Part shown: positions 57,751 through 64,000 of the stretch, piece by piece | Position numbering within the stretch: position 1 is the stretch's first letter | Layout of the letters: the number at the start of each line of letters is the position of its first letter | Assembly (NCBI GenBank): GCA_021774785.1 | Contig: JAJFIQ010000019.1 | Coordinates: 682,001-746,000, forward strand | Direction: 5' to 3' | DNA: 64,000 nucleotides | DNA from: Emcibacter sp. | GTDB lineage: Bacteria > Pseudomonadota > Alphaproteobacteria > Sphingomonadales > Emcibacteraceae | The notes under the pieces: generated by a model | The model's input: the letters and a program-made list of their open reading frames with translations, nothing else | Database searches by the model: none | Told to the model about the DNA's origin: nothing | Translations under genes and position numbers: made by a program

Positions 57751-60435
57751 ATGGGTTTTCTTTCGTTTATAATTGTTATATTTTTGTTTTTTTATATTTC
57801 CAGACTTAATGGCAAGCTGACCAACCTTCATTTGAAGGTCATAGATCTTGAAAATCAATTCAGAAATTATGTGAAACAATCAGATAAAGGCTTTACAGCA
57901 CCAAAAACCGAAAAACCTATTGAAAAACCAAGTATTTCCTCAATTGATGAATCTGTTACACCGAAGAAGAAAATAATATCTGAATCAACAGAAACACCTA
58001 CATCATCTGAACCACCAAAATCCCCCCATCCGTCTAAACCACAAAAGAATACCCTCAATACCCTTGAAGAAAGCCTTTCGGCACGCTGGATGGTTTGGGT
58101 TGGCGGACTGGCCATTGCGCTTGGTGGGGGATTTCTGGTCAAATATTCTATCGATTCCGGTTTGCTCAGTCCCGCCATCCGGGTGAGCCTTGGCTTTATC
58201 ATGGGTGTCGTTCTGACCATAGGGGGTGAACTCCTGCGACAGAGACGGCTCAACCTGAAATGGCTGGAAGGATCACCAGATTATTTGCCCAGTGCTATTT
58301 CTGCTGCCGGATTATTTTCTGCCTTCGCGGCCATTTATGCCTCATACGCGCTCTATGACCTTTTACCAGCTCTTGGCGCATTTATAGCCCTGGCATTGTT
58401 GTCCTTTGTGGCATCAGGACTTGCCTATTATCAAGGTAAGTTTTTCGCTTATTTAGGATTGACCGGTGGCATTATTGTACCTGCCTTAGTCTCCACCGGA
58501 CACCCCAATGCCTGGGGGCTATTCCCTTATCTTCTGGTGATTATTGCATCAAGCCTTTGGGTATCCAGACAAAAGGCATGGGTAGATGTTGCGGCAACCA
58601 CACTGATTCTGGCGCTGCTCTGGGTATTCATCTGGATTCCAACCAATTGGCAAATGGGAGACATTATTCCGGTTGGGATTTATTTGTTACTACTGGGTGC
58701 ACTCAACGCCGTGCTATTAAGTGGGGCCAGCCCGGAAAGACAAAATGATGAAACACTGAAAGGCATGATAACTGGCAATATCATTACCCGCATCTCAGAT
58801 ATGGTTATGGTCATTATCGTCATTCTGATCGCCAGCATTGTACGCCTTGACCATTACAGTACCATGGGCTTTACCATCATTGCTGTGGGGCTTTTAACAC
58901 AGGCCTATGCCATTCACCGTTCGCCGGCCAATGATATGGGGGGCGTGATTGCCCTGTTTGGTGCTCTATTTCTATTTGCAACATGGCATATCCCCAACCT
59001 TATGCAGTTTAAGGCATCACTAGTGCCTTTTGATCAACTGAATACCGCTTGGGCGCCGACCGCGCCGCCCGGACTGGAAAAATTCATAACAACCGTTCTG
59101 ATTTTCACAGTAGCCACAGGAATTGCTATTTTCCTGCACCTGCAATTCCTGATGCGGAAAAATATATGGGCTTCCATGGGTAGTATTATACCCATCATGA
59201 TGCTGATCATCACCTACTGGCGGGTGGAAAATTGGGGAACAAGTCTTGCTTTCGCCTTTGCTTCCCTTATTTTGTCATGCTTCTTTGTGCTGGCGGTTAA
59301 CAGACTTAATCATGAAAGCAGGGAAAAAAATATAGTCCCTATCGCGGCCTATTCTGCCGGAGCCACCACAGCAATATCACTGGGCATAGCCATGACACTC
59401 AGGGATGCGTGGTTGAGTTTTGCCCTTGCTTTACAAATTGCCGCTCTCGCCCATATCTGGCGAGCCACCATGGTCAAGGGATTGCGAACACTAGCATTAA
59501 TTCTTGCCGCCATCGTATTTATCCGACTGGCTTTTAATGGATCCATATTTGACTATGGCGGCGGGAAACCCCTGCCCGCCTTCAACTGGTTGTTTTATGG
59601 CTATGCGCTAACCGCAGCCTTATTCGCTTATGCCGCCCGTATTTTCAAACAAGACGGTGAGGAAGACAGATTATTGACCGCTTTGAAAGCAGGAGCCATA
59701 CTACTTGTAATCGCTTTTATCTCCCTTGAAATTCGTGTTTTATTCAGTTCAGGTCATCGTTTATTGTCTGACCCAACAGGGTTGGAAGCAGCATTGCAAA
59801 CCGTAAATTGGGGTGCGTCGACCACGATCCTTTTCTGGTATGAAGTAAAAAACAACGATATGTTAATGGGACGGCTCAGGCGGTTTATGACGATCGTTGC
59901 CTTATTCGGTCTGATCAGTGGTGGCTATCTTATGAATAATGTATTTTTATCGCGTGCTGACGTGGGAACAACACCAATTTTTAACCTGAATCTGTTGCAA
60001 TTTTTCATCCCCGGCCTGCTCTATGGCTTCAAGGCCTTCATTGCACAGCGAGCAAAAAAAACCAGAAGTTTAAAACTCTATGGCAGCATCGCCTTTGTGA
60101 CCATGTGGTTCTGGACAACGGTAGAAGTCTATAACTACTTCCACTCCAACGGTATGGGAAGAACGACATCAGATTGGGAATGGTATGCCTATTCACTGGT
60201 CTGGCTGCTCTATGCCACGGCTCTACTACTTGCCGGACTGAGGTACAATCATGGGAATATCAGAAAAGCAGGACTTGCTGTGCTCGGCATTGTTGTACTG
60301 AAAGTTTTCCTCGTTGATATGAACCAATTAGAAGGCATATCCCGCGCCTTGTCCTTCATCGGTCTTGGTGGGGCGTTGATTGGCCTAGGCTATTTATATC
60401 AGAAATTAAATCTGGCCCATGAAACCAAAAGCTAA
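57751..60435 (+). CDS. DUF2339 large polytopic membrane protein
   Basis: An 894-aa protein of unknown function. It has an N-terminal membrane helix (FLSFIIVIFLFFYIS), a coiled-coil stretch, a Ser/Pro/Lys-rich linker (about 55-105), then a very hydrophobic region with some twenty or more helices to the C terminus. The domain entry SARWMVWVGGLAIALGGGFLVKYSID in pieces is the DUF2339 signature. A GAGCAGGAAA site precedes the ATG. The next gene overlaps it by 17 bp. Confidence 0.88.
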   Translation: MGFLSFIIVIFLFFYISRLNGKLTNLHLKVIDLENQFRNYVKQSDKGFTAPKTEKPIEKPSISSIDESVTPKKKIISESTETPTSSEPPKSPHPSKPQKNTLNTLEESLSARWMVWVGGLAIALGGGFLVKYSIDSGLLSPAIRVSLGFIMGVVLTIGGELLRQRRLNLKWLEGSPDYLPSAISAAGLFSAFAAIYASYALYDLLPALGAFIALALLSFVASGLAYYQGKFFAYLGLTGGIIVPALVSTGHPNAWGLFPYLLVIIASSLWVSRQKAWVDVAATTLILALLWVFIWIPTNWQMGDIIPVGIYLLLLGALNAVLLSGASPERQNDETLKGMITGNIITRISDMVMVIIVILIASIVRLDHYSTMGFTIIAVGLLTQAYAIHRSPANDMGGVIALFGALFLFATWHIPNLMQFKASLVPFDQLNTAWAPTAPPGLEKFITTVLIFTVATGIAIFLHLQFLMRKNIWASMGSIIPIMMLIITYWRVENWGTSLAFAFASLILSCFFVLAVNRLNHESREKNIVPIAAYSAGATTAISLGIAMTLRDAWLSFALALQIAALAHIWRATMVKGLRTLALILAAIVFIRLAFNGSIFDYGGGKPLPAFNWLFYGYALTAALFAYAARIFKQDGEEDRLLTALKAGAILLVIAFISLEIRVLFSSGHRLLSDPTGLEAALQTVNWGASTTILFWYEVKNNDMLMGRLRRFMTIVALFGLISGGYLMNNVFLSRADVGTTPIFNLNLLQFFIPGLLYGFKAFIAQRAKKTRSLKLYGSIAFVTMWFWTTVEVYNYFHSNGMGRTTSDWEWYAYSLVWLLYATALLLAGLRYNHGNIRKAGLAVLGIVVLKVFLVDMNQLEGISRALSFIGLGGALIGLGYLYQKLNLAHETKS

Positions 60436-61012
60436 TCTGAATATTTTAAAAAAAGAAATAGCGGCCTGCCAGCATTGTGCGGACATGCTGCCCCATCCGC
60501 CGCGTCCGGTAATTCAGATTTCAACCTCATCCCGTATTCTTATTGTGGGTCAGGCACCCGGCAGGAAAGTTCACGAAACAGGTATCCCATTCAATGACCC
60601 AAGCGGGGATCGACTTCGAAACTGGATGGGAATCAACCATGGCTTGTTTTATGATGCATCAAAAATTGCTATTGTTCCCATGGGGTTCTGCTTTCCGGGT
60701 ACAGGCAAATCCGGTGATCTACCGCCCCGACCTGAATGTGCCAAAAAATGGAGGATTTCCTTACTTGCAAAACTTCACAATATTGAACTTACACTGGTGA
60801 TAGGGCAATATGCACAAGCTTGGCACCTGAAGGACCAAACTTACAAAAATCTGACCGAAACAGTTAGAAGTTGGCAGGATTATGGCGATGAAATCATCCC
60901 CCTGCCCCATCCAAGTCCCCGCAACCTGACTTGGTTGAGAAAAAACCCGTGGTTTGACCGTGAAGTCATTCCTATATTGAAAACAAGAGTGAAGAATATT
61001 CTAGAAATATAA
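60419..61012 (+). CDS. Uracil-DNA glycosylase family protein with four cysteines
   Basis: A 197-aa protein with the glycosylase motif A LIVGQAPGRK (near 41-50) and motif B LPLPHPSPRN near the C terminus. Four cysteines at about C17, C20, C91 and C107 have the C-x2-C ... C-x15-C spacing of iron-sulfur family 4 enzymes. It would remove damaged or uracil bases, though the catalytic acid of family 4 is not evident. The ATG lies inside the DUF2339 frame (17-bp overlap), so the two are co-transcribed. Confidence 0.82.
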   Translation: MKPKANLNILKKEIAACQHCADMLPHPPRPVIQISTSSRILIVGQAPGRKVHETGIPFNDPSGDRLRNWMGINHGLFYDASKIAIVPMGFCFPGTGKSGDLPPRPECAKKWRISLLAKLHNIELTLVIGQYAQAWHLKDQTYKNLTETVRSWQDYGDEIIPLPHPSPRNLTWLRKNPWFDREVIPILKTRVKNILEI

Positions 61013-61038
61013 CAGGAAACACTTCATCAATATTTTCC

Positions 61039-61067
61039 TTGCCACCCCGATTATATTTGATTATAGC
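61039..61067 (+). promoter_or_regulatory. Candidate promoter for the B12 riboswitch-btuB transcript
   Basis: TTGCCA (61039-61044), a 17-bp spacer and TATAGC (61062-61067) place transcription start a few bases before the riboswitch. Confidence 0.55.
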
Positions 61068-61071
61068 TGTT

Positions 61072-61278
61072 CCCAACGATGGTGCCCCGCAAGGGGATAA
61101 TAGGGAACACGGTGATAAGCCGAGACTGTACCCGCAACTGTAATTGCCCTATGGCAAAAGTCAGGAAACCTGCCATCCGGTCGCCCCTTCTGCCTATCGG
61201 GTTAATAGGACAGAGCGGTTTTCCGCATAGGTGACATTTGTTGCCGTGTGCGGGATGTCTAAATAAAGCATTAAAACT
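61072..61278 (+). ncRNA. Cobalamin riboswitch
   Basis: The region carries the AdoCbl riboswitch landmarks in order: GGTGCC near 61080, GGGAACACGGTGA, the core CCGCAACTGTAA near 61132, and GTCAGGAAACCTGCC near 61160. The aptamer covers roughly 61072-61195 and the rest is an expression platform ending in an SD-masking hairpin. It controls the cobalamin receptor gene btuB, normally shutting it off when B12 is plentiful. Confidence 0.93.
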
Positions 61279-61308
61279 CCTCACACGTATTTTAAAATAA
61301 GTATGAGG
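61279..61308 (+). other. Hairpin masking the btuB ribosome site
   Basis: CCTCACACGTATTTT (61279-61293) pairs with AAAATAAGTATGAGG (61294-61308) at 13 of 15 positions. The right arm contains the GAGG of the Shine-Dalgarno GAGGA, seven bases before the btuB ATG. It is the likely OFF structure of the riboswitch. Confidence 0.65.
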
Positions 61309-61316
61309 AATGAATA

Positions 61317-63170
61317 ATGAACTTTAAAACCCCCTTAACAACAGCCCTGCTTGCAACTGTGGCTCTATCCCCTGAGGCTTTTGCCGAAGAAGACATGCAG
61401 GAAATTGTGGTATCCGCCACCCGTTATGCGCGCCCCCTGTCAGATATCGGCAGCAGTATTTCTGTGATCAGTGCCGAAGATATGGAAAAATCTCAAACCG
61501 TATTTGTGCAGGATGTGTTGCAAAGCGTACCCGGCCTGTCCCTGAACCAGAATGGGTCTTTCGGTGGTGTCTCCTCCGTTCGTATTCGTGGTGCCAGTAC
61601 GGCCCAGACAGTTATCCTTATTGATGGGGTTCAGCTAAACGATGTGGCCGCCCCCGGCGGAAGTTTTAATTTCGCTAATCTTGATCCCAACGGTATTGAG
61701 AGGATTGAGGTGCTACGCGGCCCCCAATCCATCCTTTATGGTTCTGATGCCATTGGCGGGGTTATCAATATTATAACACCCACGGGTGAAGAAGGACTGA
61801 CCGGCAGTCTCTTTGCTGAAGGTGGTTCTTTCAACACATTTCGCGGTGGCGGCAATATTGCCGGTGGCAATGACAAGGTGAATTTCAGCCTGTCCGCCAG
61901 TGGCATTACCTCCGACGGTATTTCAAAGGCTGATGAGAATGATGGTAATGTGGAAACCGATGGCTATCACAATATTTCCCTGCACGGGAAACTTACTGGC
62001 AAATTATCGGAAAACCATAGCCTGCAACTAATCAGCCGCTATGTAGATAGCCGCACTGAAATTGACGGCACACCGCCACCATTTTTCAGTTTAACCGATA
62101 CGGATGAAGTCAGCTTTTCAGAAGAATTTCTGATTGCGGGGCGCGGGTTCTTTAACTATTTTGACAATATCGTGCAAAATACTCTGTCCGTGGAATATTC
62201 CACCATAAACCGCCGTGGGGAAGCAGATGGTGTTCCGGTCTCTTTCCTGACTTTTGAAGGCTCGCGTCTCAACCTGGATTATTTTAGCCATTATAGTATC
62301 AGCGACGAATTTGGAATTTCTTTTGGTCTTCAGCATGAAGAAACCAAGGCTGAAACCACTTCACCGCAAAAATTCAACATTGACAGTGTATTTTCCGAAT
62401 TGAGCTGGCAGGGAATGGAAGGACTTACCCTTACCGCAGGCCTGCGTTATGACGACCATAACCAATATGGCGGCACCACAACACCACGCATCACCGGGTC
62501 ATATTATATTGCCGAAAGCGGCACCAAGGTTTTTGCTAACTGGGGCGAAGGGTTTAAAGCCCCCAGCATCTTCCAACTGACCTTTATTTGCGGATTTTGC
62601 GGATTAACAGAACCAAATACCAACTTGAAACCGGAAGAATCCAATGGCTGGGAAATTGGGTTTGAGCAGTCATTTATGAATGACAGATTTCATTTAGGTG
62701 CTACCTATTTTGACCAAAAAATTACTAATCTGATTGATTTTGATTTTACAGTTGGTTTTGGCAATGTGGCAAATGTCCATACTAAAGGTATCGAGCTATC
62801 CCTGGGGGCACAGTTGACTGATTCCTTGTCCATCAATGGTAATTACACCTATACCGATGCTATGGACAATGATACTAATGAAAAACTGATACGAGTACCA
62901 AAAAACACGGTACATGCAGAAATTCAGTGGCAGGTTATGACTGAACTGGACGTGGCCTTAAGCATGACCCATAACGGCGAGGAAAGTGACAGCTTTTCAC
63001 CCGGTACCGAGGGCTGGACACGTTTTGACCTTAGGGCATCTTATGACATAAACGATACAATTGAAGTTTACGCCAGAGTTGATAACCTGTTCGACACGGA
63101 ATATCAGCAGGTCTTCGGATTTGGCACAGCTGACCAGTCTTTTTATGCCGGTATCAGAGGAAAATTCTAA
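61317..63170 (+). CDS. btuB: TonB-dependent receptor, BtuB-like
   Basis: Outer-membrane vitamin B12 receptor. The 617-aa protein has a signal peptide ending in AFA (about residue 23), a TonB box (MQEIVVSATR), a plug domain with VQDVLQSVPGLSLNQNG, VRIRGASTAQTVILIDGVQLND in pieces and IERIEVLRGPQSILYGSDAIGGVINI in pieces, and a 22-strand barrel ending in FYAGIRGKF with the terminal Phe needed for BAM. The cobalamin riboswitch upstream supports B12 as the ligand. The next gene starts 3 bp after it. Confidence 0.93.
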   Translation: MNFKTPLTTALLATVALSPEAFAEEDMQEIVVSATRYARPLSDIGSSISVISAEDMEKSQTVFVQDVLQSVPGLSLNQNGSFGGVSSVRIRGASTAQTVILIDGVQLNDVAAPGGSFNFANLDPNGIERIEVLRGPQSILYGSDAIGGVINIITPTGEEGLTGSLFAEGGSFNTFRGGGNIAGGNDKVNFSLSASGITSDGISKADENDGNVETDGYHNISLHGKLTGKLSENHSLQLISRYVDSRTEIDGTPPPFFSLTDTDEVSFSEEFLIAGRGFFNYFDNIVQNTLSVEYSTINRRGEADGVPVSFLTFEGSRLNLDYFSHYSISDEFGISFGLQHEETKAETTSPQKFNIDSVFSELSWQGMEGLTLTAGLRYDDHNQYGGTTTPRITGSYYIAESGTKVFANWGEGFKAPSIFQLTFICGFCGLTEPNTNLKPEESNGWEIGFEQSFMNDRFHLGATYFDQKITNLIDFDFTVGFGNVANVHTKGIELSLGAQLTDSLSINGNYTYTDAMDNDTNEKLIRVPKNTVHAEIQWQVMTELDVALSMTHNGEESDSFSPGTEGWTRFDLRASYDINDTIEVYARVDNLFDTEYQQVFGFGTADQSFYAGIRGKF

Positions 63171-63173
63171 CAG

Positions 63174-64000
63174 ATGATGCATGCCGCAACCAGAATAGTA
63201 ATTACGACTCTGCTATCTGTTGCGGCATGCATTCCCTTTTCTAATGCGCAGGATAAGCCGAAAGCCGTATCCTTGGATTATTGCGCGGATCAGTTCATGC
63301 TATCACTGGCGGACAGAGATCAAATCATGGCCCTGTCCCTTGCCGCCGTACAGGAACATTCCTTTTACCGGAATAGAGCACAGGGCATACCCCTGTTCCG
63401 CGCCACTGCTGAAGAAGTGCTTCATATGGCACCGGATATGGTGATCCGTAACTGGGGCGGCTTTGATATGTTGCCTTTGTTAAAACGCGCCAACATTCCG
63501 GTTTCCTCTGCTGAATATGGCACTGGCCCGGAAATATTATATCAGAATATGCGCCGTATCGGTCTGGCCCTTGATCAGTCTGAACGGGCAGAGCAAATGA
63601 TCCGTGACCACAAAGACCGCTTGTCAGATTTGAAAAAGCGGGTAGCGGGCACCCCTGTACGCAGATTGCGCGCTGCCTATATCGCGCCCGGCGGCATCAC
63701 TGCGGGTGAAAATACTTTTGTCAATGGCATCATAAAACTGGCCGGACTCGCTTCTATGTCTGAAGAACTGGGCCTCATCGGATGGCAACCCTTACCATTG
63801 GAAGGGCTGATAAGAAATCCGCCTGATATAATCATTGGCAGCTTCTTTGATCAGAAAAACATTCATGTATCAAACTGGAGCCTGTCCCGCCACGGACGTA
63901 TCAAGGAAATGATTGAAACAATCCCGACTATCATTGTGCCGGGCCGGTATCTATCCTGTAACGGCATTTTTTCAGTTGATGCAGCAGAATTTATCCATGA
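63174..64000 (+). CDS. ABC transporter substrate-binding protein, BtuF-like (partial)
   Basis: The frame is open to the window end (about 275 residues). A signal peptide (VITTLLSVAACIPFSNAQ) is followed by KPKAVSLDYCADQFMLSL, the helical-backbone binding-protein signature of cobalamin and iron-siderophore carriers, and later MAPDMVIRNWGG, KLAGLASM and PPDIIIGSF. Being 3 bp downstream of btuB and the riboswitch, it is best read as the periplasmic B12-binding protein; a heme or siderophore role remains possible. Two adjacent ATGs (63174, 63177) could serve as the start. Confidence 0.85.
   Translation, partial: MMHAATRIVITTLLSVAACIPFSNAQDKPKAVSLDYCADQFMLSLADRDQIMALSLAAVQEHSFYRNRAQGIPLFRATAEEVLHMAPDMVIRNWGGFDMLPLLKRANIPVSSAEYGTGPEILYQNMRRIGLALDQSERAEQMIRDHKDRLSDLKKRVAGTPVRRLRAAYIAPGGITAGENTFVNGIIKLAGLASMSEELGLIGWQPLPLEGLIRNPPDIIIGSFFDQKNIHVSNWSLSRHGRIKEMIETIPTIIVPGRYLSCNGIFSVDAAEFIH

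Overview
The window reads as a chromosomal core segment of a moderately AT-leaning alphaproteobacterium. The evidence is gene order. It has dusB(nifR3)-ntrB-ntrC-ntrY-ntrX, a fused ispDF, a pdhA-pdhB-pdhC-lpdA-lipA operon whose E1-beta carries its own lipoyl domain, ftsB-eno-pyrG-secG-tpiA, serC-serA near hisZ-purA, DUF2066-hdaA-ppk-ppx next to purMN, and full CtrA-type boxes (TTAA-N7-TTAA). I cannot name the genus; an order such as Rhodospirillales, Kordiimonadales or a relative would fit. No rRNA, tRNA, CRISPR array, prophage or transposase gene was seen.

Layout. 1-6868 (minus): dusB and the two nitrogen two-component systems in one overlapping operon, with ntrX cut by the window edge. 7041-9184 (plus): isoprenoid (ispDF), phospholipid (pgpA) and NMN-amidase (pncC) genes, then two palindromic repeat elements. 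9505-20747 (minus): a RatA/Coq10-like protein, lipoate synthase, pyruvate dehydrogenase complex, FtsB, enolase, CTP synthase, SecG and triosephosphate isomerase. 20941-29902: PpiD-like chaperone with trpE, a polysaccharide-deacetylase-like protein, parE, and a divergent TetR/NAD(P)-binding pair with a two-site operator. 30033-35743: RhlE helicase, diguanylate cyclase, enoyl-CoA hydratase, chorismate mutase, TPR-SPOR lipoprotein and small proteins. 35835-46956: aspS, rnd, polyphosphate genes, hdaA, DUF2066, purMN, ndk.

47096-54619 is the most accessory-like part: an ABC-F ATPase, an unknown exported protein, a LuxR-type regulator with a degenerate receiver, a VOC protein, purA/hisZ, and a methyltransferase with an altered SAM-binding loop lying between the serCA and hisZ-purA blocks. 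54739-57605 is the serine pathway with a short structured leader. 57751-64000 holds a large DUF2339 membrane protein, a four-cysteine uracil-DNA-glycosylase-like protein, and a cobalamin riboswitch controlling btuB and a BtuF-like binding protein that runs off the end.

Most of the window is housekeeping and I did not find an obvious new multi-gene system. The most original signals are small and regulatory. They are a repeat family whose arms covary and whose copies sit at convergent gene ends, an SD-masking hairpin below the B12 riboswitch, a CtrA-boxed YjfB-like micro-gene, the paired TetR operator on divergent promoters, and the apparently frame-compensated SAM motif.
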